Shown piece after piece: positions 1 to 7,125 of a stretch of DNA of 64,000 bases (its first letter is position 1; each line of letters begins with the position of its first letter). The DNA lies in NCBI RefSeq assembly GCF_001552135.1, contig NZ_BCQP01000029.1, positions 1 through 64,000 of the forward strand. The letters run 5' to 3'. Both the position numbers and the translations under genes were made by a program. Source of the DNA: Actinomadura chibensis NBRC 106107 (lineage in GTDB: Bacteria > Actinomycetota > Actinomycetes > Streptosporangiales > Streptosporangiaceae). The notes under the pieces were generated by a model that worked only from the letters and a program-made list of their open reading frames with translations, was not told the DNA's origin and searched no databases.

Positions 1-260
1 TGCCGGGCGAGGTCGTCGTGGATGGCGGCGCAGTCGTCGAGGATCGCGGCGGCGTGGTGCAGGACGACGCGGCCGAGCGCGGTCGGGCGGACGCCGCCCG
101 GGTGCCGGTCGAACAGCGTCCCGCCGAACAGGTCCTCCAGCCGCCGCAACTGGCGGCTCAGCGCGGGCTGCGGCAGCTGGAGCTGTTCGGCCGCCCGGTT
201 GAGGCTGCCTGCCGCGGACACGGCCCGCAGGGTTCTGAGGTGATGCAGTTCCAACTGCAT
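1..260 (-). CDS. LysR-family transcriptional regulator, N-terminal part (cut by window edge)
   Basis: The visible 86 residues, starting MQLELHHLRTLRAV, form the winged helix-turn-helix of a LysR regulator. They carry the typical SLNRAAEQLQLPQPALSRQL recognition segment and then LFDRHPGGVRPTALG. The effector-binding domain lies beyond base 1, so the ligand cannot be guessed. The gene reads away from the subtilisin gene at 403-1584. A second LysR gene sits at 5887-6861, so the cyclodipeptide synthase block is bracketed by two LysR genes; whether either controls it is unknown. Confidence 0.85.
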   Translation of the reverse strand, partial: MQLELHHLRTLRAVSAAGSLNRAAEQLQLPQPALSRQLRRLEDLFGGTLFDRHPGGVRPTALGRVVLHHAAAILDDCAAIHDDLAR

Positions 261-402
261 GTCCGCTCCCAAGGGGGGATCGGGACGGGCGCAGGGGAGC
301 ACGGCGCGGATCCGGGTCGGGGCTCGCTCTCCGGCCCCACCGGTCGCTTGGTCGCGAGCATTTTGACACACATCCCCGGCGCGGCAACGGGACGGAGCGG
401 CC

Positions 403-1584
403 TCAACCGGCCTGCAGGAGAAGGTTCGGCGTGCCCTCCCCCGGGTCCTGGACCTTCTCCTTCGCCGCCTTCTCCCCGAGCGCCCTGTCGAGCTCCTCGG
501 GCTTCGTGTCCGGGTGCGCGGAGAGGTACATCGCGGCGACGCCCGCCGCGTGCGCCGCCGCCATCGACGTGCCGCTCGCCCGCGTGTAGGAGACGTCGCA
601 GGTCGCGCTCGCGGTGACGATGCCGTCGCCGGGCGCGAACAGGTGGACGCACGTGCCGACGTTCGCGGTCGGCAGGCGCCGGTCGGCCCGGTCGGTGGCG
701 GACGCGGTGATCGCGGTCGTCTGCCGTCCGGGAGTGGTCATGCAGCCGTCCGTGCCGTCGTTCCCGGCCGCCGCCGTGTACGCCAGGCCCTTCTCCGTCA
801 TGCCGTAGAGGGCGAGGTCGAGCACCGACTCCGACGGCCCGGAGAAGCTGAGGTCGAGCAGCGCCGGACGCTGCGCGTGCGCGTCCACCCAGTCGACGGC
901 CGTCATGATCTGCTCGCCCGTCCCGGTGCCGTCGCAGCCGAGCGCCCGCACCGACTCGATCCTTACGCCCTTGGCGACGCCGGTGTACCGTCCGCCGATC
1001 GTGGCGGCGACCCGCGTGCCGTGCCCGTTGCAGTCCGTCCCGCTCCTGCCCGCGGAACCGGCGGGGTCGAGGGCGTCGAAGGCGGCGCGGGCGCGCCCGG
1101 CGAACTCGCGGTGGCTCGTCCTGACCCCCGTGTCCAGGACGTACACCCGCACGTTCGCGGCGTCGCCCGGATACCGGTAGACGCGGTCGAGCGGAAGGGA
1201 GGGCTGGTCGATGCGGTCGAGCCCCCACGACGGCGGGTCGTTCTGCGTCCCCGCGACGCGGAACGTCTTGTCCGCCGTGATGGACTCGATGCGGCTGTCG
1301 GACAGGTACGCCATGTACTGGTCCATGGTGAGGTCGGCGGAGAAGCCCTGGATGGCGGAGTAGTACGTGCGCCGCAGCCGCCCGCCGTACTTCCCGGTCA
1401 TCTCCTTCGCGGTCGCGTCCACCTGGGCCGGGTCGGCGGGGACGCCGCGCAGCCAGACGATGTAGACCTTGGCGTCGTCCTGCCGGACGGCGGGCGGGGA
1501 CGCCGCCGCCTCACCCGCCTGGACGAGCGGGAGCGCGAGCGAGGCGGCGAGGAGCGCGGCCGCCCTCCGGTGCTTTCCGTTCAT
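403..1584 (-). CDS. Secreted subtilisin-like serine protease (S8) with I9 propeptide
   Basis: This 393-residue protein is a predicted extracellular endopeptidase. Residues 1-29 are a Sec signal peptide. About 38-110 resemble an inhibitor I9 propeptide, which chaperones folding and is then removed. The S8 catalytic domain follows, with Asp151 (VLDTGVR), His188 (NGHGTRVA), oxyanion Asn275 (AAAGNDG) and Ser340 (ASGTSMAAAHAAG). There is no C-terminal P domain or anchor, so it should be released. The start is set by the ribosome site AAGGAG upstream of the ATG. A hairpin at 1612-1645 separates it from the thioredoxin gene upstream, so it may have its own transcript. Confidence 0.93.
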   Translation of the reverse strand: MNGKHRRAAALLAASLALPLVQAGEAAASPPAVRQDDAKVYIVWLRGVPADPAQVDATAKEMTGKYGGRLRRTYYSAIQGFSADLTMDQYMAYLSDSRIESITADKTFRVAGTQNDPPSWGLDRIDQPSLPLDRVYRYPGDAANVRVYVLDTGVRTSHREFAGRARAAFDALDPAGSAGRSGTDCNGHGTRVAATIGGRYTGVAKGVRIESVRALGCDGTGTGEQIMTAVDWVDAHAQRPALLDLSFSGPSESVLDLALYGMTEKGLAYTAAAGNDGTDGCMTTPGRQTTAITASATDRADRRLPTANVGTCVHLFAPGDGIVTASATCDVSYTRASGTSMAAAHAAGVAAMYLSAHPDTKPEELDRALGEKAAKEKVQDPGEGTPNLLLQAG

Positions 1585-1611
1585 GGCGTTCTCCTTGGGA
1601 GCCTTCGGGAG

Positions 1612-1645
1612 GTGCCGGGGCCCGGGGGGCGCCGGGCCCCGGCAC
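1612..1645 (-). terminator. Perfect 14-bp inverted repeat downstream of the thioredoxin gene
   Basis: The arms GTGCCGGGGCCCGG (1612-1625) and CCGGGCCCCGGCAC (1632-1645) are exact complements around a 6-nt loop. The hairpin follows the stop of the minus-strand thioredoxin gene and lies 28 bases before the subtilisin start. It is a likely terminator or attenuator without a U tract, as is common in actinomycetes. Confidence 0.6.
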
Positions 1646-1705
1646 GGAGTGGGGGTGGGACCGATCGGGTGCCCGGCGCAGGCGGGGCCCGCCGGGAGTC
1701 CCGGA

Positions 1706-2170
1706 TCAGTAGGTGCGGACGACGTTCGTCAGCCAGGCGCGCAGCGCCTCCGGCGACGACGGGTCGAAGCCGACGGACCGGCTGCCGTACTCGGCGCCCT
1801 TGCGGACGCTGACCAGCGCCGGGATGCCCCGCACCCCGTACTTGCTGGTCAGGTCCCTGTTCTGGTCGACGTCGACGCGGGCCCAGACCCAGGCCCCGTT
1901 GTCCGCGTCGTGGTACTTCTGCAGGTACGGCTTCTGCACCTGGCACCAGTGGCACCAGGTGGCGGTGAAGTCCAGCACGACGGGCTTCGTGTTGGACATC
2001 TCCATGACCTGCTGGTAGTTCGCCGACGTGACGTCGACGATCGTCTCGTCCGCGAACGACGCGGAGGCGGGACGGGGGGCGGGGGCGGCGACGGCGGGCG
2101 CCGCGAGGCCGGTGGCGAGCGCGCCGGCCAGGGACAGCGTCCCGGTGAGGAGGGCGATCGTGCGTTTCAC
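1706..2170 (-). CDS. Secreted thioredoxin-fold protein (WCHWC)
   Basis: This protein of about 154 residues has a signal peptide (VKRTIALLTGTLSLAGALATGLAAPAVAAP) followed by a thioredoxin fold. The redox site is ATWCHWCQVQKPYL, and a thioredoxin-like cis-proline region follows (VRGIPALVSVRKG). It should act outside the cytoplasmic membrane in disulfide exchange or reduction. GTG at 2168-2170 is preferred over the in-frame ATG 18 bases upstream because GGAAGG sits at the right distance before the GTG. It follows the rhodanese gene by about 55 bases, in the same direction as the cyclodipeptide synthase. A functional link with the divergent thioredoxin reductase is possible, but the two act in different compartments unless a membrane electron carrier connects them. 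Confidence 0.85.
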   Translation of the reverse strand: MKRTIALLTGTLSLAGALATGLAAPAVAAPAPRPASASFADETIVDVTSANYQQVMEMSNTKPVVLDFTATWCHWCQVQKPYLQKYHDADNGAWVWARVDVDQNRDLTSKYGVRGIPALVSVRKGAEYGSRSVGFDPSSPEALRAWLTNVVRTY

Positions 2171-2203
2171 GGTGGTACTTCCTTCCATGGGGGTGCGGGA
2201 TAT

Positions 2204-2221
2204 CCGGGCCCGGCGGCCCGG
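2204..2221 (-). terminator. Short hairpin between rhodanese and thioredoxin genes
   Basis: CCGGGCC (2204-2210) and GGCCCGG (2215-2221) are exact 7-bp arms around CGGC, just past the rhodanese stop. It is weak, and could reduce read-through into the thioredoxin gene rather than block it. Confidence 0.35.
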
Positions 2222-2225
2222 ACGC

Positions 2226-2579
2226 TCAGCTGGCCGACGATTCGGTGGGCAGACCGGCGGCGACCCAGTCCTCGATCCCCTCGCGGTACTTGCGGACGTC
2301 CCGGTAGCCGAGTTCGAGCAGCCGCGCGCCGACCAGCCCGCTGTTGCGGCACGGCACGTTCGCGCAGTACACGACGACCGGCACGGACTTGTCGGGCAGC
2401 ACGCGGGGCGCGTGCTCGTCGGTGGACTCGGCGGCCCGCTCGTAGGGGAAGCCGGGGATGTTGCGGGCGCCGGGAAGGTGCTCCTTCGCGTAGTAGGCGG
2501 GCGGCATCGTGTCGACGACGACGACCGTCCCGGCGTCCATCTCGGCGGCGAGGCGCTCTCGGGTGATCAGGGGCAGCAC
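2226..2579 (-). CDS. Single-domain rhodanese-like sulfurtransferase
   Basis: This 117-residue single rhodanese domain has the fold landmarks VVVVDTMPPAYYAKEHLPGARNIP and an active-site loop YCANVPCRNSG that supplies the persulfide-forming cysteine. Such proteins move sulfane sulfur between thiols in the cytoplasm. The GTG start lies one base after the stop of the NCS1 permease gene, so the two are almost certainly co-translated. That makes it part of the cyclodipeptide synthase operon. A role in sulfur transfer to a product or in thiol stress is inference; no known cyclodipeptide pathway can be matched here. Confidence 0.85.
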   Translation of the reverse strand: MLPLITRERLAAEMDAGTVVVVDTMPPAYYAKEHLPGARNIPGFPYERAAESTDEHAPRVLPDKSVPVVVYCANVPCRNSGLVGARLLELGYRDVRKYREGIEDWVAAGLPTESSAS

Positions 2580-2580
2580 G

Positions 2581-3966
2581 TCAGGTTCCCTTCGGGGTCG
2601 CGGCGGTGACGGCGTGGGCGGACGCCTCGCCGCCGCCGCGCCGCAGCCGCCCGGTACGGAGCCGTCCGAGGGGCGCGCGGCCGAGGACGGCCTGCACGGT
2701 GAACGCGACGGCGACCGAGGTGAGGGCGGCGCTGCCGAGTCCGGCGACGGCGGCGGCCGTGCCCGCCGCCCAGCTGACCAGGGCGCGCGGCGCCCAGTCG
2801 GCCGGGTCGGGGGGCGGCGTGCCGGCGCGGCGGGCGTCCTGGAGCACCGGCCGGCACGCGCGTACGAGGTGGTACTCGGCGATGACGATCCCGGCGACGG
2901 GCGGCGCGAGCATCCCGACCGCGGTGAGGAACCCGGCGAAGGCGTGCACGATGCCGACCGCGGAGAGCAGCGTCCCGGCCGCGCCGAGCGCGACCGTGAC
3001 CGGGACGCGGCCGACCCGCCGCCCGGTGAGCACGTGGACCGCGTTGACCAGGCCGAGCGAGGACGAGTACAGGTTCCAGTCGTTGATCTTCAGGATCGCG
3101 GTGGCGAGGACCAGCGTCCCGAGCACCCCGGACGAGGAGGTGACGATCCCGACGACGTCGTCGGTGCGGGCGGCGTGCGCGAGCAGCACGCCGATCAGCC
3201 CGATCGCGTACTCGCCGAGCGTCACCGACAGCAGCGTCTGCTTCACGACGTCGGAGGGCCGCCGGTTGAACCGGGTCATGTCCGGCGTCATGATCGCGCC
3301 GAGCACGAACGCGCCGGACACGAGCGTGACGCCCGCGCCGAGCGACAGCGGCGGCCCCGGCGGCTCCGCCGCGACCAGTTCGGACAGCGGGTGGCTGCGC
3401 AGCGCGTCCACGATGGAGACGAGCGCGAGCGCGAGGAACGCCGGGACGGTCAGGTACCCGACCCACGCCATCGTGCGGAACCCGTAGGTGGTGACGGCGG
3501 TGATGGCGGCGCCGCCGAGCAGGGCCCACTGCCATTCGGCCGACCACGGCGCGAGGTCGTGCATGCCCTGCGCGAACACGCCGTTCTGGACGCCGAACCA
3601 GCCCGCCAGGCTGATCGCGACGAGCATCCCGACGAGCGCGGAGCCGCGCCGTCCGAACCCGGCCCAGCGGGCGAGGACGGACGTCGACAACCCCTCCCGC
3701 ACACCCGCGACGCCGAGCAGGATCGTGATCGCCTCCAGCAGGACGGAGCCGACCGTGATGGCGAGGACGGCGTCCCAGAACGTCATGCCGTAGCCGAGAA
3801 TCGCGCCGACCATGAACTGCTGGAAAGACGAGACCTGGCCGAATCGCTGCACCGCGACGGAAATCCAGGAACGGCGCGCGGATTCCGGAACGGGGACGAG
3901 CGAGTAGTCGTCGTGGCCGACCGTCCGGCCACGGGAGGTCGGATCAAGGGCGGGGTGGGAGTTCAC
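2581..3966 (-). CDS. NCS1-family (cytosine/purine permease-like) transporter
   Basis: This 461-residue integral membrane protein has about 12 hydrophobic segments. The conserved NCS1 N-terminal region (VAVQRFGQVSSFQQFMVGA, then GYGMTFWDAVLAITVG) marks the nucleobase:cation symporter-1 family of cytosine, purine and allantoin permeases. It starts with GTG 16 bases after the cyclodipeptide synthase stop and runs straight into the rhodanese gene, so it is in the same operon. It could import a nucleobase precursor, or move a cyclodipeptide or its derivative. The family normally takes up small N-heterocycles, and a diketopiperazine is also a small N-heterocycle. Confidence 0.88.
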   Translation of the reverse strand: MNSHPALDPTSRGRTVGHDDYSLVPVPESARRSWISVAVQRFGQVSSFQQFMVGAILGYGMTFWDAVLAITVGSVLLEAITILLGVAGVREGLSTSVLARWAGFGRRGSALVGMLVAISLAGWFGVQNGVFAQGMHDLAPWSAEWQWALLGGAAITAVTTYGFRTMAWVGYLTVPAFLALALVSIVDALRSHPLSELVAAEPPGPPLSLGAGVTLVSGAFVLGAIMTPDMTRFNRRPSDVVKQTLLSVTLGEYAIGLIGVLLAHAARTDDVVGIVTSSSGVLGTLVLATAILKINDWNLYSSSLGLVNAVHVLTGRRVGRVPVTVALGAAGTLLSAVGIVHAFAGFLTAVGMLAPPVAGIVIAEYHLVRACRPVLQDARRAGTPPPDPADWAPRALVSWAAGTAAAVAGLGSAALTSVAVAFTVQAVLGRAPLGRLRTGRLRRGGGEASAHAVTAATPKGT

Positions 3967-3982
3967 GATCTTTCACCCGGTC

Positions 3983-4699
3983 CTAGCTCGCATTTCCGAG
4001 CCGGGAAAGCGTTCGCTCGTCCTGCCGCGCCTCGCGGACGACGAGGAATCCCTGCCCGTCCCGGGGCGTCCACTCCAGCTCGCGGTTGAAGAACCTTTCG
4101 AGAAACCGCACCCGCTGGTGGTAGGCGAACACCGAGTGCGCCGCGCCGACGATGTGTCCCGATCCGGCGAACAGCGGCAGCTCGGCCAGGAAATAGCGGA
4201 CGCCGAGCCGGAGTTCCTCGGCCGTGGCGGGCCGGCCGTCCGGGAGCTTGCCGTCCAGGACCCAGCGGGTCGCCTCCAGGCACGCGTCCCGGAACTCGCG
4301 ATTGCCCAGGAAAAGAATGTTCGCCTGGTCGAGCAGCGCCTGGTAGCGGGGATTGGCGTTGAGCCGCACCATGCTCAGCACGTGGCCGTCCGGGTCCGGG
4401 ACCGACAACGCCACCAGCGCGGACCGGATCTTGTTGTGCGTGTACCGGGCCTGCCGGTGCGCCTTCTGCCGGGCCCGCGACGGCGGGTACCCGAGCGCCT
4501 CGAACGTGTACGCGGTGATCTCGTCCGGGACGAAGAAGTGGAAATCGGCGAACGCGGCCGACGCCCACCGGGCGAGGCTCGCCAGCCGTTCCGCGCTGAA
4601 ATAGCTGTTAAAGGGGCTGACCCCGATGCACACGTGATCGTTATGCCGCAGCACGTTCGCGCATTCGTCCGACAGCGGTTCGATCTCATACGCCGCCAT
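3983..4699 (-). CDS. Cyclodipeptide synthase (AlbC family, NYH type)
   Basis: This 238-residue enzyme should use two aminoacyl-tRNAs to make a cyclodipeptide (2,5-diketopiperazine), a tRNA-hijacking route independent of NRPS. Its residues fit the family exactly: nucleophile Ser28 and Asn31 in IGVSPFNSYFS, then Tyr169 and Glu173 in RYFLAELPLF, and Tyr193-His194 in VFAYHQRV. The spacings Ser-Tyr 141 and Tyr-Tyr 24 equal those of AlbC (Ser37, Tyr178, Glu182, Tyr202). Asn31 with Tyr193-His194 places it in the NYH subfamily. The many Arg/Lys residues around 75-92 resemble the basic tRNA-binding helix. GGAGGG precedes the ATG. It leads an operon with an NCS1 permease and a rhodanese. The two amino acids cannot be predicted by eye. 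Confidence 0.93.
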   Translation of the reverse strand: MAAYEIEPLSDECANVLRHNDHVCIGVSPFNSYFSAERLASLARWASAAFADFHFFVPDEITAYTFEALGYPPSRARQKAHRQARYTHNKIRSALVALSVPDPDGHVLSMVRLNANPRYQALLDQANILFLGNREFRDACLEATRWVLDGKLPDGRPATAEELRLGVRYFLAELPLFAGSGHIVGAAHSVFAYHQRVRFLERFFNRELEWTPRDGQGFLVVREARQDERTLSRLGNAS

Positions 4700-4743
4700 G
4701 ACACCCTCCGTTCGTTATCGCGGTTCGGAAGGGAGTGTGGGCG

Positions 4744-4760
4744 GCGGCCCATCGGGCCGC
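4744..4760. promoter_or_regulatory. Perfect 7-bp hairpin in the cyclodipeptide synthase leader
   Basis: GCGGCCC (4744-4750) and GGGCCGC (4754-4760) are complementary around ATC, about 45 bases before the cyclodipeptide synthase ATG. It could be an operator or an RNA hairpin in the leader. Confidence 0.4.
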
Positions 4761-4768
4761 TAATGCCA

Positions 4769-4798
4769 CCGGGGTATACCGCGCCTGCATAACCCCGG
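4769..4798. promoter_or_regulatory. Imperfect palindrome between cyclodipeptide synthase and trxB (candidate operator)
   Basis: CCGGGGT (from 4769) and ACCCCGG (to 4798) form perfect 7-bp outer arms, with TATA/TTAT sequence inside, around a central GCGCCT. It sits in the 241-base divergent region, which also contains the A+T-rich stretch CTTCACTAAATAAACCC near 4882. A single regulator could control both directions from here. No -10/-35 pair is convincing. Confidence 0.4.
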
Positions 4799-4940
4799 GA
4801 AGAACGGGAGCCGATCCGTACGCTGGCGGCGGCCGCGGCGCCGGAACGGCGGCCGCGCCGCGTAATAGCCCCCGCCAATAGCTTCACTAAATAAACCCTG
4901 CTGGACGCTTCTTCCCACCGCTCCCGAGACGAGGTACAGC

Positions 4941-5879
4941 GTGCGAACGGACCACGACGTGCGAAATCTGATCATCATCGGGTCCGGCCCGGCCGGGTAC
5001 ACGGCGGCGGTCTACGCCGCCCGCGCCGACCTGGCCCCGCTGGTGATCGAGGGCACCGCGTTCGGCGGTGCGCTGATGACCACCACCGAGGTGGAGAACT
5101 TCCCGGGCTTCCCGGTCGGCGTCCTCGGGCCCGACCTCATGGACGCCATGCGCAAGCAGGCCGCGCGGTTCGGCGCTGACCTGCTGTGCGAGGACGCCGT
5201 CCACGCCGAACTGGACGGCGACGTCAAGCGGGTGTGCGCGGGCGACGTCGAGTACCGGGCCCGCGCGGTCATCCTCGCGACCGGCTCGGCGTGGCGGCCG
5301 CTCGGCGTGCCCGGCGAGCAGCGGCTCCTCGGCCGCGGCGTCTCGTCCTGCGCGACCTGCGACGGCTTCTTCTTCAAGGGCCAGCACGTCGCGGTGGTCG
5401 GCGGCGGCGACTCCGCGATGGAGGAGGCGACGTTCCTGACCCGGTACGCGGAGAGCGTCACGATCGTCCACCGCCGGGACGAGTTCCGCGCGAGCCGGAT
5501 CATGGCGGAGCGGGCGCTCGCCGACCCGAAGATCGCGGTGCGCTGGAACACGGTGGTGACGGGGGTGGAGGGCGCCGACCGCGTCACCGGCGTGTACGTC
5601 CGGGACGCGCGCACCGAGGCGACCGGCGCCCTCGACGTCACCGGCCTGTTCGTCGCCATCGGCCACGACCCGCGCAGCGAGCTGTTCGCGGGCCAGGTGG
5701 ACGTGGACGCGCAGGGCTACGTCCGCACCCAGGCCCCTAGCAGCCGGACGAACCTCCCTGGCGTCTTCGCCTGCGGCGACCTGGTCGACCACACCTACCG
5801 GCAGGCCGTCACCGCCGCCGGGACGGGCTGCGTCGCCGCGCTCGACGCCGAACGCCACCTGGCCGACCTCGGCCTCTAG
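4941..5879 (+). CDS. trxB: Thioredoxin-disulfide reductase (NADPH, FAD)
   Basis: This 312-residue flavoprotein has the low-molecular-weight thioredoxin reductase layout. An N-terminal FAD motif (IIGSGPAGYTAAVYA) is followed by the redox pair Cys137-Ala-Thr-Cys140-Asp. The NADPH site comes next (VGGGDSAMEEA, then HRRDEFRAS), and a C-terminal FAD motif (GVFACGDLVD) closes the protein. It should pass electrons from NADPH to a thioredoxin. The HRRxxxR motif argues for ordinary NADPH-dependent activity rather than a GliT/HlmI-type dithiol oxidase. The start is GTG with GAGG upstream. It is divergent from the cyclodipeptide synthase and has no thioredoxin gene directly behind it, so it may be a second trxB. 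Confidence 0.93.
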   Translation: MRTDHDVRNLIIIGSGPAGYTAAVYAARADLAPLVIEGTAFGGALMTTTEVENFPGFPVGVLGPDLMDAMRKQAARFGADLLCEDAVHAELDGDVKRVCAGDVEYRARAVILATGSAWRPLGVPGEQRLLGRGVSSCATCDGFFFKGQHVAVVGGGDSAMEEATFLTRYAESVTIVHRRDEFRASRIMAERALADPKIAVRWNTVVTGVEGADRVTGVYVRDARTEATGALDVTGLFVAIGHDPRSELFAGQVDVDAQGYVRTQAPSSRTNLPGVFACGDLVDHTYRQAVTAAGTGCVAALDAERHLADLGL

Positions 5880-5886
5880 GCAGGCG

Positions 5887-6861
5887 TCAGTCGCCGGGGA
5901 CGTCGAGCATCCGCGGCCGGGAGTCCGGGTTGTCGGCGAGCCAGGGCAGCGTCATGCCGTTGCGCTGCACGACCGGCCGGTACAGCTCGTGGTACGTCCG
6001 GTGCAGGATGTCGATCTCGCTGGCCGGGACGGTCGACGTCCGCCAGCGGAGCACGCGGTAGGCGTCGGTGGCGTGCCCGGACAGCGCGACGATCGTGATC
6101 CCGTCGCCGGGCAGCCAGGTCGGGGACGCGAGCGTGATCGCGAACCCGGCCGCGACGAACCCGACCATGCTGGTGAAGTCGGTGTCGGCGTACCGGAAGC
6201 GCGGGGTGAACCCGGCGGCCTCGCAGGCGGCGCGGAGCATGGCGGTGCCGCCGTCGTCGCCGCCCTGCGGCGGGATCCACGTCTCCCCGGCGAGGTCGGA
6301 CAGCGACACCCGGCCGCGGCGGGCGAGCGGATGCGACGACGCCAGCGCTATCCCGCACGGCTCGACGGTGATCACCCGCTCGGTCGTCCCCGGCGGGCAC
6401 GGCGGCGCGTGGTGGTCGGCGACGCGTCCCATGAACACCACGTCGACCAGGTCATTGGCGAGCAACTGCGTCAGCACGGCGCCCGAATAGTCGAGGCTGG
6501 TCGTCACCTCGCGGTGCGGCAGTTCGGTCTCCAGGCTGCGCAGCCATTCCCCGAGAAGAATGTGCGGATGGGTGCCCAGCCGGATACCCGAGCGGGACCC
6601 GCTGCCCGGCAGCGTCGCCAGCAGGTCGTCCATATCGGCGAGGACGCCGCGCGCCCTTGCGAGAACATGCCGCCCCAGCGGAGTTGGCGTGATTCCGCCA
6701 GCTCCGCGCACGAAAAGGGGCCCGCCGAACGCCTTCTCGATCCGCCGCAACTGGTTGCTCAGCGTCGGCTGGGACACGCCGAGACTGGCCGCCGCGCGGG
6801 TGATGCTGCCCATCTCGGCCAACTGGGTGAGAACCCGTAAATGCCGCAGTTCAACCTGCAT
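5887..6861 (-). CDS. LysR-family transcriptional regulator
   Basis: This 324-residue regulator has an N-terminal winged helix-turn-helix (MQVELRHLRVLTQLAEMG, then ASLGVSQPTLSNQLRR, residues 1-60). A LysR substrate-binding domain follows, starting near residue 92 with the typical IRLGTHPHILLGEWL. It converges on trxB with 7 bases between stops and is divergent from the secreted protease fusion at 7126. By the usual LysR logic the most likely targets are its own gene and the divergent protease. No T-N11-A site was assigned in the 264-base gap between them. Confidence 0.9.
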   Translation of the reverse strand: MQVELRHLRVLTQLAEMGSITRAAASLGVSQPTLSNQLRRIEKAFGGPLFVRGAGGITPTPLGRHVLARARGVLADMDDLLATLPGSGSRSGIRLGTHPHILLGEWLRSLETELPHREVTTSLDYSGAVLTQLLANDLVDVVFMGRVADHHAPPCPPGTTERVITVEPCGIALASSHPLARRGRVSLSDLAGETWIPPQGGDDGGTAMLRAACEAAGFTPRFRYADTDFTSMVGFVAAGFAITLASPTWLPGDGITIVALSGHATDAYRVLRWRTSTVPASEIDILHRTYHELYRPVVQRNGMTLPWLADNPDSRPRMLDVPGD

Positions 6862-7125
6862 AGCGGTGAAGCTATGCCGAAGTGGAAGGGGCCGCAACCG
6901 ATTCGTAGATGTCACTCTCATCTTCGCAAGGCGCGACAAACCGTCCGCCCGCCCCGGTGCCCGCCCCCCGTTTATCCGCATTTCACCTCCCAATTCGGGA
7001 GCCGGCTCGCTCTCGTCCGGCCCGTGTGACCGCGGGTTCCCGTCCGCCGGTGGCGGTCGTCGTGCCTGCGGCCGCCCCGTCCCCCCGCGGAGCGGCCTCC
7101 CCCGTGTCGATGGAGGCATGCGGCA

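Noticed and set aside
4941..5879. GliT/HlmI-type dithiol oxidase for a disulfide-bridged cyclodipeptide
   Set aside because: The NADPH-binding HRRxxxR and GGGDS motifs are intact, which points to ordinary thioredoxin reductase. The idea is kept only as a remote alternative.
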